From NCBI GenBank assembly GCA_937906475.1, contig CALCZA010000044.1, positions 1-41,911 on the forward strand: a DNA stretch of 41,911 nucleotides. The letters run 5' to 3'. Under the pieces are notes generated by a model. The model was given only the letters and a program-made list of their open reading frames with translations, was not told where the DNA came from and made no database searches. The first letter of the stretch is position 1, and the number at the start of each line of letters is the position of its first letter. Of this stretch, positions 1 through 8,612 are shown one piece after another. The position numbers and the translations under genes are program-made. The stretch comes from an uncultured bacterium. Lineage in GTDB: Bacteria > Planctomycetota > UBA1135 > UBA2386.

Positions 1-569
1 TGGGATGACGCCAATCGAACTGACGAATGACAACGAGGCGGAATCGGATCGCTTCATGGGGTGACCTAGGAAACCATGTCCTGTGATTGGATGGGCAGGC
101 GCCAGCGCGGTGGGTAGCCGCACGAGACTCGTGCGCTACAGCGATTGGCGTGCCGACCAGAGCAGGTAGGTAGTTAAATTGTGACCTCCAACGCACAGCG
201 GTCAAGGCGCTGGAGGTAGGGAATCGGAAGCGTTTTCATTCTTGGGCATCCCCGCTCGCGAATTGGAGCGATTCCGCTCGCGAGATGCCCCCAGATATGC
301 CGTTTAGAAGGGCGGTTGGGTGCGGCGCTGCGCGAATGCCTGGCTGGACCTTTTTGGTGATCGGTGTGGCGTGTTGCCAAATGATCTCCGTTTCGCACGC
401 GAGGTTCGGATCGCGGCCGGCATTCGGTCTCGCTGTGGATCGCCGAGGTGGGCCCAGATGACAGCCTCGCCGGTCTCAGAATCGCGGAGTACGGCACTGC
501 GGAAATCCTGAAATCATCCGGGCCTCGGTGCCGATCCAGTCCGTTTCCCTGGCCTCAGCGGCCGCTGGC
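1..569. other. No convincing gene; unassigned leading segment
   Basis: No reading frame here gives a protein that looks real. The open frames are short, rich in Arg, Pro and Ser, and overlap on both strands, as expected for chance frames in GC-rich DNA. I found no tRNA T-loop or cloverleaf and no repeat array. The one structured element is an interrupted inverted repeat at 244-290, listed separately. The minus-strand GNAT gene ends at 570, so part of this segment is its 3' untranslated region. Confidence 0.5.
244..290. repeat. Interrupted inverted repeat (possible RNA hairpin)
   Basis: GGGCATC at 244-250 pairs with GATGCCC at 284-290. The self-complementary TCGCGA at 256-261 can pair with TCGCGA at 278-283, leaving CCCGC as a one-sided bulge. 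Inside, GGA can pair with TCC. The structure lies about 280 bases past the stop of the GNAT gene and has no T-tract. It could be a structured 3' end of the arginine transcript, a protein-binding site, or chance. Confidence 0.35.
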
Positions 570-1127
570 TCACTGCTTGGCGGCGACCTTTTTGGTGCGT
601 TGCGGTAGCGGGAAGGAGCGCTGCGGCATGCCCAGCAGAGTCGGTGTTTTGGCGTCGGGATCGAGCACCCTCGTCATCGCAATCTCGTCACAGGCGAGGA
701 ACTTCGGGCAGTGCATGCAGTCGTTGAACACCTTGTGCGGCAGTTGCTCGTGTTCGGCTTGGGCAAACGCCAGCTTTTCGAAGAACCCCGGCACGTAGGT
801 GAACGCGAACAGTCGCGGGATCTCGAGTCGCTTTGCTTCGGTAATCAGCGCCTCCACGATGGCGCGGCCGACCCCGTGCTTCTGGTAATCGGGGTGCACG
901 GCAAGCGAGCGCACTTCGGCAAGATCGGTCCAGGTGATGGCGAGCGCGCCACAACCGGCGAAGGTTCCGTCGACTTCGGCGATCAGGAAATCGCGTAGGT
1001 TCTCAATCACCGAAGCTGGCGAGCGCGGCAGCATGATCTGCTTGACGGCCAATTCGTTGACCAAGCCGAGGATCCGGTCGACGTCGCTCGCAGTCGCGGT
1101 TCGCACCGTTACATCGGAGCTAATCAT
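570..1127 (-). CDS. Short GNAT-type N-acetylglutamate synthase (ArgA-like)
   Basis: This is a single-domain GNAT acetyltransferase of 185 residues that probably acetylates glutamate with acetyl-CoA, the first step of arginine synthesis. The acetyl-CoA loop is clear at about residues 72-90 (VRSLAVHP followed by QKHGVG). A Cys pattern near residues 137-146 (CMHCPKFLAC) is a feature I associate with the short NAGS family. It follows argH with an 8-base overlap, so the two are probably co-translated; some bacteria have this domain fused to ArgH. ATG at 1127 is preferred, with a GTG one codon upstream at 1130. Classical ArgA carries an amino-acid-kinase domain that is absent here, so arginine feedback may be absent or different. 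The substrate is inferred from context; another N-acetyltransferase activity is possible. Confidence 0.8.
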   Translation of the reverse strand: MISSDVTVRTATASDVDRILGLVNELAVKQIMLPRSPASVIENLRDFLIAEVDGTFAGCGALAITWTDLAEVRSLAVHPDYQKHGVGRAIVEALITEAKRLEIPRLFAFTYVPGFFEKLAFAQAEHEQLPHKVFNDCMHCPKFLACDEIAMTRVLDPDAKTPTLLGMPQRSFPLPQRTKKVAAKQ

Positions 1128-2586
1128 CACTGGTGAACTCCAGTTCGAGTTCTTCTTCGTCGGGGTTGAAGTCGTCGAGTTCGTGGTAGCCCTCCGCCCA
1201 TTCCGCGATCAGGATGCGCCAACGTTCGACTTCGGCACGAACGCGCGCAGGCGCGGTGCCACCGATGACATTGCGGCGATTGAGCACTGCTTCCACCGAT
1301 AGCGATTCGGCCAAGTCACAGCTCAGTTGCGGTAGCAGGGTCTTCTGTTCGTTGGCCGGCAGTTCGTGTAACTCGACGCCCAGTTCGATTGCGCGGTTGA
1401 CTGCTGTGCCGGCAATGCCGTGAGCATCGCGGAACGGTACGCTGGCGTTGACCAGTAAGTCCGCGAGGTCGGTGGCATTGAGGTAGCCGCGGCCGGCCTC
1501 CGCCGCACACCGTTCGGTGTCAAAGACGGCGTTCTCGATCGCGGTGGCGGCGACCAGCGTGCTCTGGTTGGTTGCGTCGAGCGCTGGCAGCAGGATCTCC
1601 TTGTCGATTTGCAGGTCGCGGTTGTAGCCGAGCGGCAGCCCCTTCATCAGTGTCAATAGGGACTGCAGCGCGCCCTGGACCTTGGCGGCCTTGCCGCGAA
1701 TCAGTTCCATGGCGTCGGGGTTGCGCTTCTGCGGCATCAAGCTGGAGCCCGTCGCAACGGCATCTCCGAAGCGCACAAAGCCTGCTTCGAAGGACGCGAA
1801 GAACACATAGTCTTCTGCGAGTCGCGACAGGTTGGTCATCGTCATCGAGCATGCGAACGCGACTTCGCACAGGTGATCGCGCGAAGCGGTCGCGTCGAGG
1901 CTGTTTCGGGTTGGGCCGTTTTGGAACTCGAGGCGTGCCGCCAACTCAATGCGGTCGATGTCGAACGCCGTGCCGGCCAGCGCGCCGCTACCGAGCGGGC
2001 ACTGGTCGAAACGGTTGTGTGCGTCAATTAGTCGTTCGCGATCGCGCGACAATGCTTCGACATAGGCGAGCGCGTGGTGGCCGATCGTGATCGGTTGCGC
2101 GCGTTGCAGGTGGGTGTAGCCAGGCATCGGGTCGCCGGCGTGCTGCGCAGCTTTCTCGACCAGTGCCAGGCACAGGCCCTCGATCGATTCGACTAGGCAG
2201 CCGACCCATTCGCGCAGATGCAGGCGCATGTCGGTGGCGACTTGGTCGTTGCGCGAGCGGCCCGTGTGGATGCGTTTGCCGAGGTCGCCAAGTTGCGCGA
2301 CCAATTGCTGCTCGACAAAGCTATGCACGTCTTCAGCATCGCTGTCGGTTGGCAAGCCGTGTTCGTGCCACTGCGCGGCGAGGTCTTCGATCACGCCGGC
2401 GATCTTGTCGAAGTCGTCGTCGGTCAATACACCGGCTCCGACCAGCGCTTCGCTCCACGCTAGATTGGTGTCGAGGTCCGCGAACGCCAGTGTGATGTCG
2501 TACTGCAGGCTGTCCTGATACTCCGCAAATTGGGGATCGAGTTCGCCTTCGAATCGCGCGCCCCACATCTTGCCGCCGTCACTCAC
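1120..2586 (-). CDS. argH: Argininosuccinate lyase
   Basis: ArgH splits argininosuccinate into arginine and fumarate, the last step of the pathway, in the cytoplasm. The 488-residue protein has the fumarase/aspartase superfamily signature GSSLMPQKRN at residues 280-289 with the catalytic Ser281. It also has HTGRSRNDQ at 107-115 and the substrate-loop His159 in GYTHLQRAQP. Length is close to the usual 460-490. The start is a GTG at 2584-2586 that overlaps the argG stop in a GTGA junction, so it is probably translated by coupling. The C-terminus is acidic (a run of Glu and Asp), and its stop lies inside the following acetyltransferase gene. Confidence 0.97.
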   Translation of the reverse strand: MSDGGKMWGARFEGELDPQFAEYQDSLQYDITLAFADLDTNLAWSEALVGAGVLTDDDFDKIAGVIEDLAAQWHEHGLPTDSDAEDVHSFVEQQLVAQLGDLGKRIHTGRSRNDQVATDMRLHLREWVGCLVESIEGLCLALVEKAAQHAGDPMPGYTHLQRAQPITIGHHALAYVEALSRDRERLIDAHNRFDQCPLGSGALAGTAFDIDRIELAARLEFQNGPTRNSLDATASRDHLCEVAFACSMTMTNLSRLAEDYVFFASFEAGFVRFGDAVATGSSLMPQKRNPDAMELIRGKAAKVQGALQSLLTLMKGLPLGYNRDLQIDKEILLPALDATNQSTLVAATAIENAVFDTERCAAEAGRGYLNATDLADLLVNASVPFRDAHGIAGTAVNRAIELGVELHELPANEQKTLLPQLSCDLAESLSVEAVLNRRNVIGGTAPARVRAEVERWRILIAEWAEGYHELDDFNPDEEELELEFTSDD

Positions 2587-3830
2587 TGGTTCGCTCCCTT
2601 GTTTGCTTTTGAGTTCTTGTATGCGTCCGTGCCCTGGACTTGTGCGGCGACGGATCCTGGCAAACCATAAAGCTTGACGAAGCCGCGGCTGTCCGCTTGA
2701 TCAAATGTGGCGCTATCGCCAAACGTCGCCAAGTCCTCCGAATAGAGACTGTGGGGTGCCTCGGCCGTGACGGCGATGGCAGTGCCCTTGTAGAGTCGCA
2801 CGCCGACGCTGCCGGTCACGTGCTTGGTGGCATCGGCGAACAACGCGTCGAGTGCCGTGCGCATCGGGTGGAACCACCGGCCGGTGTAGACCAGGTCCGT
2901 GTAGTCCGGCATCAGTTTCTCACACAGTCGCATCGTGTCACGCTCCATCGTCAGGGCGCGCAACGACCTGGCAGCTTCGAAGATGATGGTGCCTCCAGGT
3001 GTCTCGTAGACACCGCGAGACTTCATGCCCACCAAGCGATTCTCGCAGATGTCGATGCGTCCGACGCCGTGCATGCTGCCGAGTTCATTGAGGCGCTCGA
3101 GCAGCGCGACCGGTTCGAGTTCGATGCCGTCAACCGAGGTGGGCACGCCGGCGACGAAGCCTACGGTGACCTCTTGCGGCGTGTCAGGGGCAAGCTTGGG
3201 GTCGGAGGTCATCATCCAGACGTCGTCCGGAGGCGCGTTGGCCGGCGACTCGAGTTCGCCACCCTCGTGGCTGATGTGCCACAGGTTGCGATCGCGTGAA
3301 TAGATCTTGGTGCGAGATGCAGTTACGGCGATGTTGTGCTTGTCGGCGTAATCGAGCGCGTCTTCGCGGCTGAGGATGTCCCAGTCGCGCCATGGCGTGA
3401 TCACTTCAAGGTCCGGCGCCAGAGCTTGGTAGCCTAGTTCGAATCGCACCTGGTCATTGCCTTTGCCGGTGCAGCCGTGGGCGACCGCATCGGCACCGAT
3501 CTCCCGCGCATAGTCGACCTGGCCCTTTGCAAGAATGGGTCGCGCCATGCTGGTGCCAAGCAGGTAGCGGCCTTCGTAGACGGTCATCGCGCGAACGCAT
3601 GGCCACACGTAGTCCTTCAGGAACTCGCTGCGTAGGTCGTCGACGCGACACGACGCTGCTCCGGATGCCGCGGCTTTCTCGGCGAGGCCTTCCAGTTCGC
3701 TCGCGCCCTGGCCGACGTCGCCGCAGTAGGCGTGCACTTCGCAGTCATAGCGCTCCTTGAGCCAATGTACGATGATCGAAGTGTCGAGGCCGCCGGAGTA
3801 GGCGAGGACGATCTTGCGTTTGCTAGTCAT
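2583..3830 (-). CDS. argG: Argininosuccinate synthase
   Basis: ArgG joins citrulline and aspartate using ATP to give argininosuccinate. The 415-residue protein opens with the N-type ATP pyrophosphatase P-loop SGGLDTS at residues 12-18. It continues with family motifs such as GCTGKGNDQVRFE and SRDRNLWHISHEG. I chose ATG at 3830 because it gives the usual short N-terminus before the P-loop; a frame five codons longer adds nothing recognisable. It is first in the argG-argH-NAGS group, separated from argF by about 215 bases, so it may have its own promoter. The C-terminal tail after about residue 395 is Lys/Asn-rich and probably disordered. Confidence 0.97.
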   Translation of the reverse strand: MTSKRKIVLAYSGGLDTSIIVHWLKERYDCEVHAYCGDVGQGASELEGLAEKAAASGAASCRVDDLRSEFLKDYVWPCVRAMTVYEGRYLLGTSMARPILAKGQVDYAREIGADAVAHGCTGKGNDQVRFELGYQALAPDLEVITPWRDWDILSREDALDYADKHNIAVTASRTKIYSRDRNLWHISHEGGELESPANAPPDDVWMMTSDPKLAPDTPQEVTVGFVAGVPTSVDGIELEPVALLERLNELGSMHGVGRIDICENRLVGMKSRGVYETPGGTIIFEAARSLRALTMERDTMRLCEKLMPDYTDLVYTGRWFHPMRTALDALFADATKHVTGSVGVRLYKGTAIAVTAEAPHSLYSEDLATFGDSATFDQADSRGFVKLYGLPGSVAAQVQGTDAYKNSKANKGANQ

Positions 3831-4012
3831 GTCTGCTCGGCGCACCGCCGACGGGGTTTAGTAGAGTCGTAAGTGCGCGGGTTTTTTCAGTGAGTCCTGG
3901 CAGGGGTTCGTGCCGAACAGGATTCAGTATTCTGGGGGTGCATCAAGGAATTAGTCGGTCGTCAATGATGCGGCGTATGGGGATCGGGCGCGAACTCTCA
4001 TGTCTTAATGCA

Positions 4013-4025
4013 CGCGCCTGGCGCG
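4013..4025 (-). terminator. Short GC hairpin downstream of argF
   Basis: CGCGC at 4013-4017 pairs with GCGCG at 4021-4025 around a three-base loop, about 20 bases past the argF stop (minus strand). There is no T-tract, so intrinsic termination is doubtful; it may be an attenuating or mRNA-protecting hairpin. A second small perfect stem, GTTCG/CGAAC at 3906-3918, lies closer to argG. I found no good -35/-10 pair and no convincing ARG box in the 3831-4046 gap. Confidence 0.25.
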
Positions 4026-4046
4026 CTCGCTATGCGGAACGCGAGG

Positions 4047-4997
4047 CTAGCGAATGAGCAGCGCGAGCAGCGCCTTCTGCACGTGTAGGCGGTTCTCGGC
4101 GATGTCGTAGACGATGCTCTGGTGCCCATCCATGACGTCGGCGGTGACTTCCGAACCGCGGTGTGCGGGCAGGCAGTGCATGAAGAATGCATCCGGTTTG
4201 GCGCGCGCCATCATGTCCGCATTGACTTGGTAGGGCGCGAACAGGCCGTTGCGTTCTTCGATCTCGTCTTCTTGCCCCATGCTTGCCCAGACATCCGTGT
4301 AGATCGCGTCGGCGCCATCGGCCGCGGCATCCGGATCATTGAGGATAGATATCTCCGCGCCAGTCTGGTGCGCGACGCGCATCGCTTCGCTGACGACGCG
4401 TGCGTTGGGCTCATAGCCCTCGGGTGAGCACGCCCGGATATGCGTGCCGAGTTTCGCGGCGGTATGGATTAGCGAGTGGCACGTGTTATTGCCATCGCCA
4501 ACGTAGGTCAGCGTCTTGCCAGCAGGGTTGCCCCAACGTTCGCGCAACGTCATGAAGTCGGCCAGTGCTTGGCACGGATGCACGAAGTCGGATAGGCCGT
4601 TGATGATCGGGATGTCGGCATTGGCTGCCAGTTCATCGAGAACCTTGTGCTTGAACGTGCGCGCGACAATGCAATCGACCCAGCGTTCGAGGTTGCGGGC
4701 CATGTCCTTCACCGATTCGCGCGATCCCAATCGGGCATCGCGGTGATCCATGAACACGCAGCTACCACCGAGGTCTTGCATGCCGATGTCGAACGTGAAG
4801 CGCGTGCGCAGCGAGTCTTTCTCGAAGATCATCGCCAACCGCTTTTGGCGCAGGACTTGGTTGTGTTCGTCGCGCCCAGCCTTGAGTGTGACCGCAGTGG
4901 TGAACACGTGTTCGATGTCTTCAGTCGTGAGGTCTGACGTGCACAGAAGGTCGTGCACGGACAGTTCTGGTAGGGGGAGGGACGGGTGGCTGGTCAT
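4047..4997 (-). CDS. argF: Ornithine carbamoyltransferase
   Basis: ArgF transfers the carbamoyl group from carbamoyl phosphate to ornithine, giving citrulline. The 316-residue protein has the carbamoyl-phosphate motif as SLRTR (62-66; the common form is STRTR), HPCQ at 140-143, the ornithine-binding SMG loop in DVWASMG (235-241) and HCLPAHR at 274-280. The SMG loop and HCLPAHRG favour true ornithine carbamoyltransferase over the acetylornithine or succinylornithine enzymes. ATG at 4997 is chosen because the frame upstream runs back into argD and encodes low-complexity residues unlike the family. It starts 37 bases after argD and ends the argR-C-B-D-F group. Confidence 0.95.
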   Translation of the reverse strand: MTSHPSLPLPELSVHDLLCTSDLTTEDIEHVFTTAVTLKAGRDEHNQVLRQKRLAMIFEKDSLRTRFTFDIGMQDLGGSCVFMDHRDARLGSRESVKDMARNLERWVDCIVARTFKHKVLDELAANADIPIINGLSDFVHPCQALADFMTLRERWGNPAGKTLTYVGDGNNTCHSLIHTAAKLGTHIRACSPEGYEPNARVVSEAMRVAHQTGAEISILNDPDAAADGADAIYTDVWASMGQEDEIEERNGLFAPYQVNADMMARAKPDAFFMHCLPAHRGSEVTADVMDGHQSIVYDIAENRLHVQKALLALLIR

Positions 4998-5034
4998 GGC
5001 TATGGCTCGATTAGGTCGTGCCGCAGGCTGGGGC

Positions 5035-6234
5035 TTACTGTGGGAATCGGGGGAGGGATTGCAGGGCCTTGCGGATGCGCTGTAGGCCGTCTTCGACTTG
5101 CGCTTCGGTGATGACAAACGGCGGCACCATGCGCAGCACATCGCCGGCTGTGCAATTCAGCAGCAGGCGAGCGCGATGCAGGGCTTGTTGGGTCTCGGCT
5201 GCTGGGCGATCGAGGCGCAGGCCGAGCATGAGTCCACGGCCGCGCACCTCTTTGATGATTGGCAGTTCATCTTGCAGTTGCAGCAGTCCGGTTCGCAGTT
5301 GCTCGCCGCGTACTCTGACCTGATCTAGCAGGCCGCTGTCGATTTCGTCGAGGAACACTGCGGCGGCGCGGCAAACCAGCGGCCCACCGCCGAAGGTCGA
5401 ACCGTGCTCGCCCTTTTCGAGCGTGTTCGCATAGGTCTCGTTGGCTAGGCAGACGCCCATTGGCAGGCCGGCGCCGATGGGCTTCGCCAGTGTCACGACG
5501 TCGGGCGTGATGTCGTGATATTGCGCGGCCAAGAACGTGCCGGTGCGGCCGCAGCCAGTTTGGATCTCGTCATGCACGAGCACCGTGCCGGTTTCGGAGC
5601 ACACATCGCGCGCCGTTTGCAGGAACTCGCGCGACAGTTCGCAGATGCCGCCCTCGCCTTGGATCGGTTCGAGGAACAACGCCGCCGGGCGTTGCGTTCG
5701 AATCGTTGCGGCAAGCATTGTGCAGTCGTCCGGCGCGACCCAAGTCACGTCGAGCAGTGGTGCGAATGGCGTGCGGTATTTCTGGTTGTGAGTCAGCGAC
5801 AACGCGCCAAGCGAGCGGCCGTGGAAGGCACGTTCGAGGGCGACAAACGACGTGCGTTCCGGCGTGCCGGCGAGGTGCATCGCCTTGCGCGCGATCTTCA
5901 TGGCGCATTCCACCGACTCGGACCCGGAGTTCGTGAAGAACGCCGCCGTCATGCCGGTCTGTTCGCAGAGTCGCGTCGCGACCGTCTCGGTGTAGGGGTG
6001 CCGAAACAGGTTGCTCACGTGCATGACCTTGCCGACCTGGTCCTGCAGTTCTGCGGTCATACGAGCATGGCCATGGCCGAGCGCATTGACTGCGATGCCG
6101 GCCAGGAAGTCTAGATACTCACGCCCGTCACGATCGCGCACGATGGCACCGTCGCCGTCCACGTACACTTCGTCGGTGCGCGCGTACGTTGGCATGACGC
6201 CTGCTTCAATGCTCGGGTCGCAGTGGCTAGTCAT
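5035..6234 (-). CDS. argD: Acetylornithine aminotransferase
   Basis: ArgD is a PLP enzyme that converts N-acetylglutamate semialdehyde to N-acetylornithine with glutamate as amino donor. The 399-residue protein is a class III aminotransferase: NSGSE at 102-106 binds the PLP phosphate, DEIQTG is at 222-227, and Lys251 in TLAKPIGAG is the Schiff-base lysine. The start is ATG at 6234, which overlaps the argB stop by 8 bases; the longer upstream frame reads through argB and is not plausible. Family members also act on succinylornithine or diaminopimelate intermediates, but the gene context makes the arginine role primary. Confidence 0.96.
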   Translation of the reverse strand: MTSHCDPSIEAGVMPTYARTDEVYVDGDGAIVRDRDGREYLDFLAGIAVNALGHGHARMTAELQDQVGKVMHVSNLFRHPYTETVATRLCEQTGMTAAFFTNSGSESVECAMKIARKAMHLAGTPERTSFVALERAFHGRSLGALSLTHNQKYRTPFAPLLDVTWVAPDDCTMLAATIRTQRPAALFLEPIQGEGGICELSREFLQTARDVCSETGTVLVHDEIQTGCGRTGTFLAAQYHDITPDVVTLAKPIGAGLPMGVCLANETYANTLEKGEHGSTFGGGPLVCRAAAVFLDEIDSGLLDQVRVRGEQLRTGLLQLQDELPIIKEVRGRGLMLGLRLDRPAAETQQALHRARLLLNCTAGDVLRMVPPFVITEAQVEDGLQRIRKALQSLPRFPQ

Positions 6235-7084
6235 GCTGCAGTGTTCCCTTCGGTTGCTGCTTAGAGGAGGCGAAGAATTTGGTGCCGGCGCCGTCGCGAA
6301 GTCCAGCGAGAACGCAGTCGTCGGCGTCTGCTGCGGCAATCTTGACGATTGCGTGTGGGCTTGCATGCGCGGCGCGCTGGGCCGATTCAAGCTTTGGTTG
6401 CATGCCGCCAGCAACGACGCCGGTGCTAATGAGGCGCTCGCAATCGTCGTCGGTTAGTAGCGGCATTAGGCGCCCAGCGACATCGAGCACGCCATCGACG
6501 TCGGTCAAAAACAGCAATGCATCGCAGCCGAACTCGTAGCACAAAGGGCCGGCAGCGTGGTCCGCGTTGATGTTGAAGAACGGTTCGTTGCCGGCTTCGT
6601 CATCGGCGTCTGCTTTGATCACGCCAGGGGTTCCGGGGGCAACGGTTGCGATCACTGGCACGTGGCCGCTCTCCAGCAGCGCTTCGACTAAGGTGCGATC
6701 GACTTTGTCGATGCTGCCGACGTAGCCGAGATCGACACCCGTGCGCACCAGTGGCTTGGCGCTAAACGTTGAGCCATCGGCGCCGGTGATGCCGACGGCC
6801 TTCACCGAGCACGTTGCGAGCGTGTGCACCAGCGTGCGATTGACCTTGCCTCCGAGCACCATCAGTACGGCATCGGCAGTTGCTCTGTCGGTGATGCGCA
6901 GGCCTTCGTGGTAGCGGTCTTGCAATCCAAGCGCCTTGGCTACGGTGCGGATCTGGTTGCCGCCGCCGTGCACGATGAGGACTTCATGGCCAGCTTGTTG
7001 GGCGCCATGGATGGACTCGCAGAGTTGCCGGCGGGGGCCGGCCTGTTCGAGTTGCGCGCCTCCGATCTTGATCAAGATTCTCAC
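6227..7084 (-). CDS. argB: Acetylglutamate kinase
   Basis: ArgB phosphorylates N-acetylglutamate. The 285-residue protein is an amino-acid-kinase fold with the N-terminal KIGGAQL, the glycine loop VHGGGNQI, and late motifs including LTDVDGV and GGMQPKLESA, all typical of NAGK. The start is GTG at 7082-7084, forming a GTGA overlap with the argC stop. I did not identify the extra N-terminal helix that marks arginine-inhibited NAGKs: the protein begins almost directly at the first strand. This suggests control is mainly by ArgR, which is inference. Confidence 0.95.
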   Translation of the reverse strand: MRILIKIGGAQLEQAGPRRQLCESIHGAQQAGHEVLIVHGGGNQIRTVAKALGLQDRYHEGLRITDRATADAVLMVLGGKVNRTLVHTLATCSVKAVGITGADGSTFSAKPLVRTGVDLGYVGSIDKVDRTLVEALLESGHVPVIATVAPGTPGVIKADADDEAGNEPFFNINADHAAGPLCYEFGCDALLFLTDVDGVLDVAGRLMPLLTDDDCERLISTGVVAGGMQPKLESAQRAAHASPHAIVKIAAADADDCVLAGLRDGAGTKFFASSKQQPKGTLQHD

Positions 7085-8055
7085 TTGAGTCCCGCCGCTT
7101 CCTGCAGTCCTAGCATCACGTTCATGTTTTGAAGAGCCTGGCCGCTGGCGCCCTTTACTAAGTTGTCAATCGCGCTGGTGATCACGACCAGTGGGCCGCT
7201 GTCATGCACAGAAATGTGGCATTCGTTGCTGTGCTGCACGTTTTGCAGTTCGGGCGAACCGTGCTCGTAGACCTGCACGAATGGCTCACTTCTGTACTGC
7301 TCCATCAGGCAGTTGCGCATCGCGTCGGCGTTGCTGTCGGCGACAGGGGTTACGTAGATCGTGCTGAAGATGCCCCGGAACGTCGGCAGTAAGTGCGGCG
7401 TGAATACGATTGGCTGGCCGAGTTCCTGGGCGATCTCAGGCGCGTGGCGGTGGCTGCCAATGCCATATGCGAGGAAGTTCTCGTGCACGTTGCCGTAGTG
7501 GGTGCGTTCATTCGGTTGCTTGCCGGCGCCGCTGACGCCGCTCTTGCTGTCGGCGATCAATGGCGCCGTCAGGTCGAGCAAGTCGTGGCCCAGAAGTGGC
7601 AGCAACGGCAATAGAATCGACGTTGGGTAGCAGCCTGGGTTGGCGACTAGGGTCGCATTTTGGATTTCGGAGCGGTGGTGCTCGGTCAAGCCGTAGACGG
7701 CGCAGTCCAGCAGTTCGGGCGCTGCATGGACATCGCCATAGGTGTCTTGGAACAACTGCGGATCGCGCAATCGGAAGTCGGCGGATAAATCGACGACCAT
7801 CTTGCCTGCGGCGAGTGCCGCTGCAGCGAGCGCGCTCGCCTTGCCGTGCGGGGTGCACAGAAACACGCCGTCGACCTCGTCGAAGCGCGCCGGGTTGAGC
7901 GGTTCGATGTTGTCTTGGGTCGCATGGCCTTTGGCGCTGCTGCCATCGCGCGAACTCATCAGCAATTTGGCTTCGAGGTGGGGGTGCCTCGCCAACAATT
8001 TTTGCAGTTCTTGACCGGTGTAGCCGGTGGCGCCAACGATCGCGACGGACTTCAC
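7081..8055 (-). CDS. argC: N-acetyl-gamma-glutamyl-phosphate reductase
   Basis: ArgC reduces N-acetylglutamyl phosphate to the semialdehyde with NADPH. The 324-residue protein has the Rossmann glycine motif GATGYTGQE at residues 8-16 and the active-site motif ANPGCYPTS with Cys142. Length fits the type 1 enzymes (about 310-345). The start is GTG at 8053-8055, in a GTGA overlap with the argR stop. It is the first enzyme gene after the regulator, so argR-C-B are tightly coupled. Confidence 0.96.
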   Translation of the reverse strand: MKSVAIVGATGYTGQELQKLLARHPHLEAKLLMSSRDGSSAKGHATQDNIEPLNPARFDEVDGVFLCTPHGKASALAAAALAAGKMVVDLSADFRLRDPQLFQDTYGDVHAAPELLDCAVYGLTEHHRSEIQNATLVANPGCYPTSILLPLLPLLGHDLLDLTAPLIADSKSGVSGAGKQPNERTHYGNVHENFLAYGIGSHRHAPEIAQELGQPIVFTPHLLPTFRGIFSTIYVTPVADSNADAMRNCLMEQYRSEPFVQVYEHGSPELQNVQHSNECHISVHDSGPLVVITSAIDNLVKGASGQALQNMNVMLGLQEAAGLK

Positions 8056-8534
8056 GGTGCGTTCCGTTGGTTCTGGGCGGGTTGCAGTTTTCGGGCGAGG
8101 GCCTTTGCCTTGCGGTCGTTGGCGCAGATGACCAAGACCGTGTCATCGCCGGCGATCGTGCCGATTACTTCTGGCAGGTCGGCGTTGTCGATCGCGAGTC
8201 CGAGTGCTTGGGCGCCGCCAGGCGGCGTGCGCAGGACTAGTTGGTTGAGTGCCGGTGTTGCCGACAACACCCATTGGTTGACGGTGTGCCACAGGCTGTG
8301 CTTCTCGGTGATTGGCGACATCATCGTGCTGGGCAGTTCGTAGCCGTTCTTGCCCTTGACGACGCCGATGTCACGCAGGTCGCGTGACAGGGTCGCCTGG
8401 TTGACCTCGATGCCAGATTTCTCCAAGGCGTCGCTGAGCACCGCCTGGCTCTTGATCGAGTGCTTCTCGATCAGCAGGAGGATTTGCTGGCGGCGTGCCG
8501 ATCGGGAATCGGTAGTCGTGGATGGCTTGCTCAT
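8052..8534 (-). CDS. argR: Arginine repressor ArgR
   Basis: ArgR is the hexameric, arginine-responsive repressor of arginine genes. The 160-residue product has an N-terminal winged helix with the recognition segment [14 protein letters not shown], which matches the family closely. The C-terminal oligomerisation and arginine-binding domain carries [16 protein letters not shown] and [16 protein letters not shown] at 8534 is preferred because the alternative GTG at 8543 lies inside one of the ARG-box-like palindromes; neither has a clear Shine-Dalgarno sequence. It heads the arg operon, unlike E. coli, where argR is unlinked, so it would regulate itself and all downstream enzymes. Confidence 0.94.
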   Translation of the reverse strand: MSKPSTTTDSRSARRQQILLLIEKHSIKSQAVLSDALEKSGIEVNQATLSRDLRDIGVVKGKNGYELPSTMMSPITEKHSLWHTVNQWVLSATPALNQLVLRTPPGGAQALGLAIDNADLPEVIGTIAGDDTVLVICANDRKAKALARKLQPAQNQRNAP

Positions 8535-8538
8535 ACTG

Positions 8539-8576
8539 GACACATACTTATGCAGCGGTGAGCATAATTATGCATC
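8539..8576 (-). promoter_or_regulatory. Tandem ARG-box-like operators
   Basis: Two imperfect palindromes lie directly upstream of argR. The distal one, centred at about 8567, contains the perfect 12-base palindrome GCATAATTATGC (8562-8573). The proximal one, centred at about 8547, reads TGCATAAGTATGTG on the minus strand (8541-8554). Their centres are 20 bases apart, which fits the two 18-bp boxes that bind one ArgR hexamer. The E. coli consensus core is TGAATnnnnATTCA; here the half-site is TGCATA, close but not identical. ArgR binding here would block the promoter of the whole operon. Confidence 0.75.
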
Positions 8577-8612
8577 AGTTGATGTAAAGCAACCATCTGG
8601 CAACCAGTTTTC

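Noticed and set aside
174..497. Open frame on the minus strand in the leading segment
   Set aside because: Composition is Arg/Pro/Ser-rich with no domain, signal or neighbour support, and it overlaps other chance frames on both strands.
3831..4046. ARG box upstream of argG
   Set aside because: The sequence GATTCAGTATTC at about 3930 has AT-rich half-sites but is not a palindrome of the ARG type, so I do not call it.
4047..4997. N-acetylornithine or N-succinylornithine carbamoyltransferase
   Set aside because: SLRTR is slightly atypical, but the SMG loop and HCLPAHRG fit ornithine carbamoyltransferase.
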